This document shows positions 17,643 to 26,494 of a stretch of DNA of 64,000 bases, piece after piece. A program made the translations under genes and the position numbers. The stretch covers positions 1 to 64,000 of the forward strand of contig JAPORQ010000015.1 of NCBI GenBank assembly GCA_026710155.1. Reading direction: 5' to 3'. The stretch comes from Paracoccaceae bacterium. Lineage in GTDB: Bacteria > Pseudomonadota > Alphaproteobacteria > Rhodobacterales > Rhodobacteraceae. Under the pieces are notes generated by a model. It saw nothing but the letters and a program-made list of their open reading frames with translations. It was not told the origin of the DNA and did not search any database. Positions within the stretch are counted from its first letter, which is position 1. Every line of letters starts with the position of its first letter.

Positions 17643-17854
17643 GGCGATTATATACTTGTTTCCCCAAACATCAATTTCAAACGATTTTCTTCTTTCACAG
17701 CACCCTTCAATTCTTCTTTGAAGGGTGCTTCATTATGACCTTGGCATCATTCTGGGGGTATCTTGAAAATGGAAAATTCCTTGAAGCAATGTGTACATTT
17801 GACCTTGGATTTAGATGCTTTTTTGGAAAATGGCGAAACAAGTATATAATCGCC
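17643..17854. mobile_element. 212-bp non-autonomous IS1595-type element
   Basis: GGCGATTATATACTTGTTTC (17643-17662) has its exact complement at 17835-17854, a 20-bp perfect terminal repeat. The inside carries, leftward, the tail YPQNDAKVIMKHPSKKN, related to the small gene at 41727-41828 in the larger element. The right end abuts a fragment of another transposase, so it seems to have inserted into IS debris. Confidence 0.8.
17699..17729. other. 12-bp perfect hairpin inside the short element
   Basis: AGCACCCTTCAA pairs with TTGAAGGGTGCT across a 7-base loop (TTCTTCT). Leftward it overlaps the codons for the KHPSKKN ending. The larger element at 41142-42649 has a hairpin at the same place relative to its small gene, with different stem bases but the same loop region. 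Function could be termination or protection from outside transcription. Confidence 0.6.
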
Positions 17855-17994
17855 TTTCGAATGGTATTGTCGGGCAGGGGAACATACATCTCCATGCCCC
17901 TGTCCCCGTATTCCTTCAACTGGTCGCCACTAGCATATCCGGCATCGGCTAGGCCAACCAATCCTTCGCTTGCCATGGCAACACCCCTCCCCAA
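17855..17994 (-). pseudogene. IS1182-type transposase fragment
   Basis: The translation VGLADAGYASGDQLKEYGDR followed by GMEMYVPLPDN resembles the 'LADxGYxsGeqL...G...YVP' block in the catalytic region of IS1182-family transposases. Only about 45 codons are left, cut by the short element on one side. Confidence 0.55.
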
Positions 17995-18153
17995 AAAAGG
18001 GAATTATTGCATTTGTCGTTTATTGATTGCATGATTATCGTAAATTTCATAAACTGAAGAAGTTTCTCATCAAGAGATAATTTTAACAACTGATACCGTA
18101 AAGCTGGCCTCAAATAACTGAACCCGGTTAAATTCGGATGAATATGTCGAGCA

Positions 18154-20121
18154 ATGAATTCACCTCAATCAAAAGGGTCTCCCAAGACTCCTGAACGGAA
18201 AGTCCGGCAGCAAACAAAAAAACTCAGGCCTTCAGGGTATTGGAGTCGGACCCGCAAATTGGTATTCAGGGTTGTCTGGGCCTTTGGTTGGCGAATGGCG
18301 ACGATATTGTTCATCATTCTGGCAATATCCACCATATACTTCTATTCTTCCCTGCCGACGGCTGATAGCCTTGTAGATGGCCGAACCAAGGGATCCATCA
18401 CCTTCTTTGACCGCAACGGGAAAATATTCTCCTGGTGGGGTGAGCAGTTTGGAGGTCAATTGACTGTCGATACGGTTTCTCCCCATTTGATCAATGCCAT
18501 AATAGCCGTCGAGGACAAAAGGTTTTACAGACATTTGGGGATCAGCCCAAGAGGTATCATCGGTGCAATAATCATCAATTTGAGGGAAGGCAGGTCACCC
18601 TTTGTCGGGCATGGAGGTTCAACCATCACCCAGCAGGTGGGAAAATTGCTGTGCTTCAACAAACCCTATGATTCCGAAAAATGGCCGGAACCAAGGGATT
18701 ATGAGAAATCATGCCGAACCAATGCCTTGTGGCGCAAGGTCAAGGAAATTCCCTTTGCCCTCGCTCTTGAATTTAAATATACCAAGGATGAAATCCTGAT
18801 GGTTTACCTGAACCGGGCTTACCTGGGAGCCGGTGCCACCGGCTTTGAAGCTGCTAGTCAAAGGTATTTTGGCAAGCGTACAAAATCCTTGACTATTGGT
18901 GAAGCAGCCCTTCTTGCTGGTTTGCTGAAGGCACCATCCCGATACGCACCTACCAGAAACCTTACGATTTCCCAGCAAAGGGCCAATTTGGTGGTTTCCC
19001 TGATGGAGGGTCAAGGATACATTTCTCCCAATGCAGCCAAGAATGCCATCAATAATCCTGCCCGGCTGTTTCCGGAATCCACCAACAAGTCTGGCGGACA
19101 TTATGTTGACTGGATTTTGCAGACTGCCCCGGGGTTTCTCACTTATGATACCCGTGAGGATGTAGAAATCCAGACCACCTTCGATCTGTCCATACAGAAA
19201 GCATTGGAAGATGCCGTGAGGGAAGTCTTTTCCACCAAGATCTATAAAGGGTCCAATGTTGAACTGGCGGTCGTAACAATGTCACGAGATGGTGCGGTTC
19301 TCGGAATGGTGGGAGGCAAGAACTTTGAGGCTTCGGGATTGTTCAACCGGGCGTCCAGCGCCTATCGGCAAACCGGTTCCCTGTTCAAACCCATCGTTTT
19401 TGCTGCCGGTCTGGAAACAGGTCTGAACTATAGGGATACCTATATTGACGAACCTATTTCCGTTCGTTTGCGAGATGGCAAAACCTGGACACCCAAAAAT
19501 TATGAAAGCAAATATTTTGGAACAGTTACTCTAACCGAGGCAATGGCCAAATCCTTGAATTCTGTTGCCGTCCAGATTCTCTTGGGGGTGGGACGAGACA
19601 AGGTAGCGTCCATCGCTCGCAGACTAGGTCTGAAAAGTCAATTGGTAAGTGGCCCAAGCCTAGCCCTGGGAACCTCCGAAGCAACTCTTGTGGAGATGAC
19701 AGGGATTTACACGGGTATTCTGAGTGGGGGCTGGGAAGTCATACCTTATGGTATCGAAGAAATCAGACTAAAGGGTGAAGATACCGTTCTGTTCAGCTTG
19801 CAGGGTCAATCCGGTCAGAGGGCAATTTCCGGTTCTACTGCCAGACAATTGGTTTACATGTTGAATCAGGTCATTGAACAGGGTACGGGGCAAAGGGCCA
19901 AGATGGAAAATTGGCAAAGTGCAGGCAAGACGGGAACGACACAATCTGCCAAGGATGCCTGGTTCATCGGATTTACCAGCAATTATGTAACGGGTGTCTG
20001 GATGGGTAATGACAACAACAGTCCACTGAAGAATGTAACCGGTGGTGGCCTGCCCGCCGAAATCTGGCGTTTGGCAATGGAGAAAATTCACAGTGGAATG
20101 AAGCCTATCCCCCTGCTTTAG
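18154..20121 (+). CDS. Class A penicillin-binding protein (transglycosylase/transpeptidase)
   Basis: 655 residues. One membrane anchor (about 44-66) follows a basic cytoplasmic tail. The GT51 transglycosylase domain has the catalytic Glu120 in VEDKRFYRHLG and GGSTITQQ (154-161). The transpeptidase domain has the active Ser409 in TGSLFKP, SLN (467-469) and KTGTT (592-596). It polymerises lipid II and cross-links the strands on the outer face of the inner membrane. Length and lack of an OB insertion resemble PBP1C/MtgA-like or compact PBP1A forms. The start is the ATG at 18154; no strong ribosome-binding site is seen. It begins 160 bases after the IS fragment; this gap shows nothing else. Confidence 0.92.
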   Translation: MNSPQSKGSPKTPERKVRQQTKKLRPSGYWSRTRKLVFRVVWAFGWRMATILFIILAISTIYFYSSLPTADSLVDGRTKGSITFFDRNGKIFSWWGEQFGGQLTVDTVSPHLINAIIAVEDKRFYRHLGISPRGIIGAIIINLREGRSPFVGHGGSTITQQVGKLLCFNKPYDSEKWPEPRDYEKSCRTNALWRKVKEIPFALALEFKYTKDEILMVYLNRAYLGAGATGFEAASQRYFGKRTKSLTIGEAALLAGLLKAPSRYAPTRNLTISQQRANLVVSLMEGQGYISPNAAKNAINNPARLFPESTNKSGGHYVDWILQTAPGFLTYDTREDVEIQTTFDLSIQKALEDAVREVFSTKIYKGSNVELAVVTMSRDGAVLGMVGGKNFEASGLFNRASSAYRQTGSLFKPIVFAAGLETGLNYRDTYIDEPISVRLRDGKTWTPKNYESKYFGTVTLTEAMAKSLNSVAVQILLGVGRDKVASIARRLGLKSQLVSGPSLALGTSEATLVEMTGIYTGILSGGWEVIPYGIEEIRLKGEDTVLFSLQGQSGQRAISGSTARQLVYMLNQVIEQGTGQRAKMENWQSAGKTGTTQSAKDAWFIGFTSNYVTGVWMGNDNNSPLKNVTGGGLPAEIWRLAMEKIHSGMKPIPLL

Positions 20122-20241
20122 GGAATTCTTCTGTCGTAAATCAAAGATTCTCCTTTGAGGGGTATTGTGGCTGTGGTAATAGGGATTCTCTGCCAAGTGA
20201 ACTTTATTTGGCTTTCGAATTTACTTTTTTTGGAGTTGGAA

Positions 20242-20721
20242 ATGAATACAATCAACAAGAATCTTGAGAAAATGGGGGTTGTTTTACCTCCCATGCCAAA
20301 GCCCCTATTCAACTACATACCCTATGTCGTTGTTGGCAACCTCGTTTATGTTTCCGGCCAGGTTCCGCTTGAGGGAAAAGATATGGCCAAGGGCAAGTTG
20401 GGGGATACCATGTCGATTGAAGAGGGTGCCCAGGCTGCCAGAATCTGTGCAATCAACCTTCTGGCTCAAGTGAAGGATGCCTGTGATGGTGATTTGGAGC
20501 GCCTGGAGAGGGTTGTGAAACTGACAGGTTTCGTAAATTCGACACCCGATTTTGGCCAACATCCGGCAGTTGTCAACGGCTGTTCCGATTTCTTTGTCGA
20601 GGCTCTCGGTGAAAAAGGCAGGCACGCGCGTTCGGCGGTTGGCATGGCCGATCTTCCCTTCGGCATACCGGTCGAGGTTGAGGGGATTTTTCAGATCAAT
20701 ACCGGTACATCTTGCTGTTGA
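20242..20721 (+). CDS. RidA-family (YjgF/UK114) protein
   Basis: 159 residues from the ATG after GGAG; the frame extends upstream to 20155 but that part is not conserved. Family marks are NLVYVSGQVP, the helical block GAQAARICAINLLAQVKDA, GFVNSTPDF and the catalytic-arginine strand ARSAVGMADLPFGIPVEVEG. The length and the early 'LPPMPKP.FNYIPYV' fit the longer RidA subgroup often found beside amino-acid genes. Such enzymes hydrolyse reactive enamine/imine intermediates. It is followed by a GNAT gene 32 bases on. Confidence 0.88.
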   Translation: MNTINKNLEKMGVVLPPMPKPLFNYIPYVVVGNLVYVSGQVPLEGKDMAKGKLGDTMSIEEGAQAARICAINLLAQVKDACDGDLERLERVVKLTGFVNSTPDFGQHPAVVNGCSDFFVEALGEKGRHARSAVGMADLPFGIPVEVEGIFQINTGTSCC

Positions 20722-20753
20722 TGTGAAAAGGCCTGCTTCGGAATCAACTGACC

Positions 20754-21926
20754 ATGGATAAGCCACTTGATATTAAAGTAATTGCCTATCAGGCCATCAA
20801 GGAGATTCCTGCAGAAGAATGGGATGCCTGTACCAGGTCAGATCCATCCCATGAACGGGCAATAGATCCTTTTACCAAACACAGTTTTCTTCTGGCCCTT
20901 GAAGAATCGAAGTCGACTTCGCCCGAAGCAGGTTGGGTACCCATACATCTTGTGGTTACCGGGGGTGGTGATTTTATTTCTGTCATGCCCCTGTACGTCA
21001 AGTTCAACAGCATGGGTGAATTTATTTTTGACTACTCATGGGCCCAGGAATACCAACACATTGGAGAATCCTACTATCCCAAATTACTGTCAGCTATTCC
21101 ATTCACACCCGCCTCAGGCCAAAGGTTTCTAGTCAAACCAGGACATGAATCCATTGGTTTCAGCGCTTTGGTACAAGCCTTGAAGAGTATTATCAAGGGT
21201 CAATCCCTGTCATCTGCCCATATCAATTTTTGTACACCTGAAGAGGTGGAGCATGGTCAGGAATACGGATTGTTGCATAGAACGGGCTATCAATATCGGT
21301 GGACCAATCCGGGGTATGGTGATTTTGATCAGTTTCTGAACGAATTGTCATCCCGCAAGAGACGGAATATCAGGCGGGAAAGGAAAAATCTTCACGCTTT
21401 TGGTGGGAAAATCAAGCTTTTGAGCGGTAATCAAATACAGGAACACCATTGGGATTCATTCTGGTTGTTTTATCAGGAAACCGGTACGAGGAAATGGGGC
21501 TACCCATACCTGACAAGGGAGTTTTTCAGCCTTGTGGGGGAGTCCATGGCCGATGATATCCTGCTCATATTGTGTGAAAAGGACGGAAATCCCATAGCCG
21601 GGGCACTTAATTTCATAGGTCGGGACAGACTGTTTGGCCGTTATTGGGGATGTACGGAATATCATGACTTCCTTCATTTTGAATTATGTTACTACCAAGC
21701 AATGGATTATGCCATTCAACATGGCTTGAAACATGTTGAGGCCGGGGCAGGTGGGCATCACAAGCTGGCCAGGGGATATTTACCATTCGAGACCCATTCC
21801 CTGCATTGGATAGGACATCAGGGATTTCATCAGGCCCTTGATAAATTTCTCAAAAAGGAAGAGAAACTGGTTGTGGAGGAAATCGAGCAATTGACGCTAT
21901 CTGGCCCATTCAAGAAGGAGTATTGA
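20754..21926 (+). CDS. GNAT-family acetyltransferase of the DUF482 (COG3146) type
   Basis: 390 residues with two GNAT-like halves. Typical blocks are EWDACTRSDPSHERAIDPFT, FISVMPLYVKFNSMGEFIFD, the basic SRKRRNIRRERKNL, and AGALNFIGRDRLFGRYWGC. The C-terminal HVEAGAGGHHKLARGYLP is highly characteristic of this group. These proteins are annotated as peptidogalycan biosynthesis acyltransferases, although the reaction is not proven. It shares a direction with RidA and the pterin dehydratase gene, which starts 3 bases after its stop, suggesting one transcription unit. Confidence 0.85.
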   Translation: MDKPLDIKVIAYQAIKEIPAEEWDACTRSDPSHERAIDPFTKHSFLLALEESKSTSPEAGWVPIHLVVTGGGDFISVMPLYVKFNSMGEFIFDYSWAQEYQHIGESYYPKLLSAIPFTPASGQRFLVKPGHESIGFSALVQALKSIIKGQSLSSAHINFCTPEEVEHGQEYGLLHRTGYQYRWTNPGYGDFDQFLNELSSRKRRNIRRERKNLHAFGGKIKLLSGNQIQEHHWDSFWLFYQETGTRKWGYPYLTREFFSLVGESMADDILLILCEKDGNPIAGALNFIGRDRLFGRYWGCTEYHDFLHFELCYYQAMDYAIQHGLKHVEAGAGGHHKLARGYLPFETHSLHWIGHQGFHQALDKFLKKEEKLVVEEIEQLTLSGPFKKEY

Positions 21927-21929
21927 ATC

Positions 21930-22247
21930 ATGGTGGAATTACTTACAGGAGATGAACGGAGGGTCATGCTGGCAGAACTGGAGCAATCCGGCTGGACATA
22001 CCTTGATGAAAAGGATTCCATTGCAAAATCGTTTAAATTCAAAAATTTTATCGAGGCCTTGGGCTGGCTGGTGGAAGTTGGTTTGATTTCGGAAAAACTG
22101 AACCATCATCCCGAAATCCACAATGTCTACAACCGGGTCAGGTTGACCCTGACCACTCATAGTGCCAAGGGTTTGACAAATCTTGATGTTCGGTTGGCCA
22201 AACGCATTGACAAGCTCAGGACAAGCCCTGATCAAACAGGTGTCTGA
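21930..22247 (+). CDS. phhB: Pterin-4a-carbinolamine dehydratase
   Basis: 105 residues, the normal size. The active-site histidines are in KLNHHPEIHNVYNRV, and the C-terminal TTHSAKGLTNLDVRLAKRID is typical. It dehydrates 4a-hydroxytetrahydrobiopterin, recycling the pterin cofactor of aromatic amino-acid hydroxylases. In many bacteria it is kept without such a hydroxylase nearby, as here. It begins 3 bases after the previous gene and converges on the peroxiredoxin gene (23-base gap). Confidence 0.92.
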   Translation: MVELLTGDERRVMLAELEQSGWTYLDEKDSIAKSFKFKNFIEALGWLVEVGLISEKLNHHPEIHNVYNRVRLTLTTHSAKGLTNLDVRLAKRIDKLRTSPDQTGV

Positions 22248-22270
22248 AAATTATTCAGGTGTGACATGCA

Positions 22271-22759
22271 TTAAATCTGTTCCAGCAGGGTTTCTGCAGC
22301 GGAGATTTCACATACACCCGGACTGGATTCGACGTTGAGCTGTTTGACAACCCCATCCTCAACATACATCGTGAACCTTTTCGATCTTCCAACAAGTCCC
22401 ACGGCAGGGGCTGAAAATTCCATCCCTATCGTTTTGATGAATTCACCCTCTGCATCACCTAAAAGCAGAATGCCTGATTCCTTTAAATCAAGGTTTTTCT
22501 CCCAGGCTTGCAAAACAAAGGGATCATTGACCGAGATACAGATTAGCTTGGTTATTCCCCTGTCGGCAAGTTTTGACGCATTCCTGACAAAACTAGGAAC
22601 ATGTGAAACTGAACAGGTTGGGGTAAATGCTCCTGGAACGGCAAAAATCACGACCTTTTCTCCCTCGATCAATTCATTCAGCGAGACCTCTTCAGGACCG
22701 TTCAGGCCAAACTGCAATAATTTTGCTTCAGGCAGCCTGCTTCCGATTGAAACTTCCAT
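22271..22759 (-). CDS. Peroxiredoxin (Prx5/AhpE-like, thioredoxin fold)
   Basis: 162 residues. The peroxidatic Cys is in VPGAFTPTCSVSHVPSF, the PxxxT/SxxC motif of the Prx5 subgroup; the later GRSKRFTMYVEDGVVKQLNV strand and the Arg are also in place. It reduces hydrogen peroxide and organic peroxides with thiol donors in the cytoplasm. A second cysteine in PGVCEISAA may serve as the resolving one. It is transcribed away from the ferredoxin reductase gene, with an 83-base shared promoter region. Confidence 0.9.
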   Translation of the reverse strand: MEVSIGSRLPEAKLLQFGLNGPEEVSLNELIEGEKVVIFAVPGAFTPTCSVSHVPSFVRNASKLADRGITKLICISVNDPFVLQAWEKNLDLKESGILLLGDAEGEFIKTIGMEFSAPAVGLVGRSKRFTMYVEDGVVKQLNVESSPGVCEISAAETLLEQI

Positions 22760-22790
22760 AATATTCCTTCATTTTTCTTTATCACAAAAT

Positions 22791-22820
22791 ATACAATGAT
22801 TAATTTACTTTATATTGTAT
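22791..22820. promoter_or_regulatory. Inverted repeat in a divergent promoter region
   Basis: ATACAAT (22791-22797) and ATTGTAT (22814-22820) are exact inverted repeats with 16 bases between, in the AT-rich gap between the peroxiredoxin and reductase genes. It could be an operator for a redox regulator, but 7-bp arms in AT-rich DNA are weak evidence. Confidence 0.3.
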
Positions 22821-22842
22821 TGATATCATTTAGGAATGATTT

Positions 22843-24060
22843 ATGGAAAGGATAGTTGTCGTCGGAGGAGGCCAGGCTGGATTGTCAGTCGTGTCAAAAT
22901 TACGGGCATTGGATTATTCAGGCAAGATAACCATGATTTGCGGTGAACCTGAATTACCCTACCAAAGACCTCCTCTTTCCAAGAAATACCTGACCGGGGA
23001 AATGGAAAAAACAAGGCTATACCTTCGCCAGCAATCATATTACACGGAAAATGACATCGACTTGATGCTGGGTATCCGTTGTGAGGAAATCAATTTGAAT
23101 GCCTCCTGTGTAAAAGCTAACGGTCAATCAATCCCTTATGACCATTTGGTATTGACCACCGGCTCTCATCCAACAAAACTGCCGGCCAGTCTTGGAGGTG
23201 ATTTGGGAGGTCTTTATTACATCAGGGATCTTGCCGACATCACTGCCCTGCAAGCTGAACTTGAAGAAAACAGAAAGGTTTTGGTTGTTGGTGGAGGATT
23301 TATTGGTTTGGAAACCGCATCTGCCCTGATTTCCAAAGGTTTGCAGGTAACCATCGTGGAAGCTGCTGAAAGAATCATGCAGCGTGTCGTTGCACCAGAA
23401 ACATCTGCTTATTTCAGAAACCTTCATACCAGCAAGGGTACACGATTGCTGGAAGGTGTTGGATTGAAACAATTGGAAGGTAACGAAAGGGTTCAAAAAG
23501 CCGTGTTGTCAAACGACAATGAATTGGATGTCGATTTTGTCATTGTCGGTATAGGTGTCCAGCCGGGCATCGCGCTGGCAAAAGAAGCAGGGCTCGACAT
23601 TTCAAATGGCATCAGGGTCAATGCAAAGGGGCAAACCTCACACACCAATATCTGGGCATCAGGTGATTGTACCTTCTTTCCGTGGCAGGACACCTTTATC
23701 AGGTTGGAAAGCGTACAAAATGCCATCGACCAGTCCGAAACGGTGGCAGAAAACATAATGGGGGCTGACAAGGACTATGAATTTGTACCATGGTTCTGGA
23801 CAGATCAATATGAGGCCAAGCTTCAGATTTCCGGCTTGGGGAATGGATATACAAGCATAATTACCAGACAGGGCAATTTGGAAGATTCTGTCAGCTTCTG
23901 GTATATGCGGGATGATGACCTCATTGCTGTGGATGCCATAAATGATCCAAGGTCCTATATGGTTGGCAAGCGTATCCTGGAGCAGGGAATTACCGTTGAT
24001 GCTGAGACTCTGGGCAACCCCGACAGCGATTTAAAGCAACTTCTGAGAAGCAAACGTTAG
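22843..24060 (+). CDS. FAD-dependent ferredoxin/rubredoxin reductase
   Basis: 405 residues of the class that feeds electrons from NADH to [2Fe-2S] ferredoxins for cytochrome P450s or dioxygenases (ThcD/rhodocoxin reductase-like). Two Rossmann motifs are present: VVVGGGQAGLSVVSKL for FAD and VLVVGGGFIGLETA for NADH. ELPYQRPPLSKKYL and GIRVNAKGQTSHTNIWASGD are the family's FAD contacts. The C-terminal WFWTDQYEAKLQISG is the reductase dimer/ferredoxin domain. No ferredoxin or oxygenase gene lies in the window, so the partner is unknown. AGGAATG precedes the start. Confidence 0.9.
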   Translation: MERIVVVGGGQAGLSVVSKLRALDYSGKITMICGEPELPYQRPPLSKKYLTGEMEKTRLYLRQQSYYTENDIDLMLGIRCEEINLNASCVKANGQSIPYDHLVLTTGSHPTKLPASLGGDLGGLYYIRDLADITALQAELEENRKVLVVGGGFIGLETASALISKGLQVTIVEAAERIMQRVVAPETSAYFRNLHTSKGTRLLEGVGLKQLEGNERVQKAVLSNDNELDVDFVIVGIGVQPGIALAKEAGLDISNGIRVNAKGQTSHTNIWASGDCTFFPWQDTFIRLESVQNAIDQSETVAENIMGADKDYEFVPWFWTDQYEAKLQISGLGNGYTSIITRQGNLEDSVSFWYMRDDDLIAVDAINDPRSYMVGKRILEQGITVDAETLGNPDSDLKQLLRSKR

Positions 24061-24121
24061 CCAGGACCGATAACCCAAAACCAGATATGGAATAACTTTT
24101 GACTGTCAAGGACACTGTTTG

Positions 24122-24691
24122 ATGCCTACCTGCTGGATTTTTGCCGGTCCTAACGGCGCAGGAAAAACAACTTTTGCATTGGATTATCTGACACAGCTAT
24201 CAGAGAATGTCAATTTCATTAATGCAGATCTCATAGCTGCTGGAATTTCACCTTTATCACCTGAAAGGAAATTGCTCACAGCAAGTCGCTTGTTTCTGAA
24301 TGAACTCGAGAAATGTGTGATTGATCAAAATGATTTTGCTTTTGAAACCACATTATCAGGTCGCACCTACCTGCGGTTTATTGATCATCTTCATGCTAAT
24401 GGATGGATAGTTGTTTTAATCTATCTGGCACTGCCCAATGTTGAGTTATCAATAAATCGGGTTGCCGAGCGGGTTAGTCGCGGTGGACACAATATACCAA
24501 AGAGGGATATAGTCAGACGGTTTTCCCGAAGCCTTCAATTGCTGTTAAACGAATACTGTCATATCGCAGATGAATGCCTTTGCTATATGAATCATGAAAA
24601 CCCACCAAAACTTGTTTTTGTACAACAAGGCATTGATCAGTATATAATTGATGAATACTTATTCCGGATTCTTCAAGGAATTGGCAAATGA
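24122..24691 (+). CDS. Zeta-toxin-like P-loop kinase
   Basis: About 189 residues. Walker A GPNGAGKT (9-16) is followed by FINADLIAAGISPLSPERKL and FAFETTLSGRTY, the layout of Zeta/PezT kinases, in which a conserved Asp and the Arg-rich lid region (AERVSRGGHNIPKRDI) are needed. Classical Zeta toxins phosphorylate UDP-N-acetylglucosamine and block wall synthesis. The short form here lacks an epsilon antitoxin gene, but a small gene overlaps its end by 4 bases. A TTG directly before the ATG is not needed as a start. Confidence 0.82.
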   Translation: MPTCWIFAGPNGAGKTTFALDYLTQLSENVNFINADLIAAGISPLSPERKLLTASRLFLNELEKCVIDQNDFAFETTLSGRTYLRFIDHLHANGWIVVLIYLALPNVELSINRVAERVSRGGHNIPKRDIVRRFSRSLQLLLNEYCHIADECLCYMNHENPPKLVFVQQGIDQYIIDEYLFRILQGIGK

Positions 24692-24873
24692 ATATTATAA
24701 AAACAGACTCTCCTCCAGCAGAAGCCCTCCAACATTTGGAAGGCCTTCGCCAGGCAGTCAGAAAGGCCTTGGAAGAGAAGTGGAAGCTAGGTCACTATGC
24801 TGTCGTATGGGAGGATGGCAAGGTGGTCAAGAAAAGTGGTGATGAATTGAAAAAATATATTTCCAATGAATAA
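24688..24873 (+). CDS. Small partner of the Zeta-like toxin, putative antitoxin
   Basis: 61 residues: a helical first half (AEALQHLEGLRQAVRKALEE) then HYAVVWEDGKVVKKSGDELK. Short proteins with an 'AVWxDGKVV' block often accompany Zeta-like genes, usually upstream; here it is downstream. Its ATG lies inside the toxin's end (ATGA overlap), so translation is coupled. The antitoxin role is an inference from position and size. From 24874 to 25118 I see no gene. Confidence 0.6.
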   Translation: MNIIKTDSPPAEALQHLEGLRQAVRKALEEKWKLGHYAVVWEDGKVVKKSGDELKKYISNE

Positions 24874-25118
24874 CATTTCCATGGTTTGGTTGTTGATGGG
24901 AAATTGGGTTTGGTATCAGACCCAACCATAAAAAAACCATATCATTATCTTGCGAAATCTCATTTATACCTGAGAAAAATACCAATCACCTCTGAAAGTG
25001 AACTAAAACCAATCCAAGTGAATTATAAACAATATAATTTCCCTGTAGGATTGAAGATAACGATTTGTCCATCGTTGTTATGAGATTCTCTCAACATTTA
25101 CATTACAAATTGTGAAAC

Positions 25119-25685
25119 ATGCGAATTAGTGCAGGCAAATATAAGGGATTGAAACTTCATACCCCTAATCCTCAAAAGGACAGAAAAACACTTAGACCAA
25201 CTTCGGGCAGGATTCGTGAAAGCATGTTCGATATTCTGACCCATGGTCCTCTGGGAAATCTTGTTACGGATAGCTCAGTTCTGGATTTATTCGCTGGTAC
25301 GGGTGCGCTTGGCATGGAAGCCTTGTCAAGAGGAGCAAAAGCTGCCACGTTTATTGAAAGGAATAAATACAACCTTTCACTACTCGAAAGAAATCTCTTC
25401 AAAGCCCAAGCGATTGATAACTCAACAGTATTACATGCAGATGCAACCCGACTTCCTCCCAACAAGGGGTATTCACATGATTTGGTATTCCTGGATCCTC
25501 CCTACCGGCAAAACCTCTTAGAAACTGCCATACTAAGTGCACTCAAAGGTGAATGGTTGGCAAATGAATGTATTCTTGTCATTGAAAGTGGCGCACCTGT
25601 TCCCTCTAGTTCCCATTGGTCAGAGCAATTTGCAAGAAGGTATGGTTCAACCTACATCACCTTGGGTGTGATTGAACTTCATTGA
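25119..25685 (+). CDS. rsmD: 16S rRNA (guanine-966-N2)-methyltransferase
   Basis: 188 residues, the usual length. The N-terminal MRISAGKYKGLKL, LRPTSGRIRESMFDIL and the SAM-binding LDLFAGTGALGMEALSRGA are diagnostic. The catalytic motif is LDPPYRQN. It methylates G966 of 16S rRNA in the assembled small subunit. No neighbour shares its role; in other genomes it often sits by coaD, which is not present here. Confidence 0.95.
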   Translation: MRISAGKYKGLKLHTPNPQKDRKTLRPTSGRIRESMFDILTHGPLGNLVTDSSVLDLFAGTGALGMEALSRGAKAATFIERNKYNLSLLERNLFKAQAIDNSTVLHADATRLPPNKGYSHDLVFLDPPYRQNLLETAILSALKGEWLANECILVIESGAPVPSSSHWSEQFARRYGSTYITLGVIELH

Positions 25686-25762
25686 GTGTTGCTATTCCGA
25701 TTAAAACTGCTTCTTGCATGTTTCATTAATTTTGAACAAAGGATTCTGGTAGTAGAAAAATT

Positions 25763-26494
25763 ATGAACATCGCTATTCTTTTAACCAGTAATGACACTTC
25801 AGAATTTGCATTGAGGTTTCCTGATGATGGTGAAAAATTCATTTCCATCCTTTCACCACATAGACCCGACTGGGATTTTCACGTAATTCCGGTCATGGAT
25901 AATGTTTTTCCCGAATCCATTGACCAATATGATGGTTATGTAATTACCGGAAGCCCTGCTTCCGTAAATGATCCCAAGGTCTGGATAGACAATCTTTTGA
26001 GATTTATCCAAGAGCTGGATGAACACAAGAAGCCAACGGTCGGATGTTGTTTTGGACATCAGGCCATTGCCAAGGCACTGGGTGGTAAGGTAGATAAAAA
26101 CCCTTCGGGATGGCAAGTCGGAAGAGCTGAAACAGATTTTCATTCGTTTAAAGATTGGAATCAGGCTGATATTGCTTCCATAAGTCTATATTCAGCCCAT
26201 TGTGAACAGGTTTTTGAGTTGCCCGAAAAAGCGATGCCCGTTGGTTCCAACTCTTACTGTAATTTTGCTTCCTTTAAAATCGGGGATCATTTCTTTACTA
26301 CCCAATATCACCCTGAAATGTCCTTTGATTTCATGTATCAACTCCTAGATTACATGCTTGATAATAATGAGATTGATCAAGAACTTTGGAAAAAAGGCAA
26401 GAACCAAATCAAGTCCCAAAACGAAAGTGAAAAATTCGCTGGGTTGATGGTGAACTTCCTTGAGTATTCCTTTTCAAAACGTCAGGAAACATAG
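25763..26494 (+). CDS. Class I glutamine amidotransferase-like protein
   Basis: 243 residues. The nucleophile elbow is GCCFGHQAIAKALGG, and the His/Glu pair is in TTQYHPEMS, completing the triad. VITGSPASVNDPKVWI near 55-70 matches the GMP-synthase-like amidotransferases of the YLR126c/PuuD-distant type. No synthetase domain is attached, so it may hydrolyse gamma-glutamyl compounds or release ammonia for a partner. It ends TAG directly against the ATG of the next gene, so the two are probably co-transcribed. Confidence 0.85.
   Translation: MNIAILLTSNDTSEFALRFPDDGEKFISILSPHRPDWDFHVIPVMDNVFPESIDQYDGYVITGSPASVNDPKVWIDNLLRFIQELDEHKKPTVGCCFGHQAIAKALGGKVDKNPSGWQVGRAETDFHSFKDWNQADIASISLYSAHCEQVFELPEKAMPVGSNSYCNFASFKIGDHFFTTQYHPEMSFDFMYQLLDYMLDNNEIDQELWKKGKNQIKSQNESEKFAGLMVNFLEYSFSKRQET

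Noticed and set aside
24904-24925. TTGGGT...ACCCAA hairpin after the Zeta-like pair as a terminator
   Set aside because: A 6-bp stem with no following T run on the plus strand; too weak to call.
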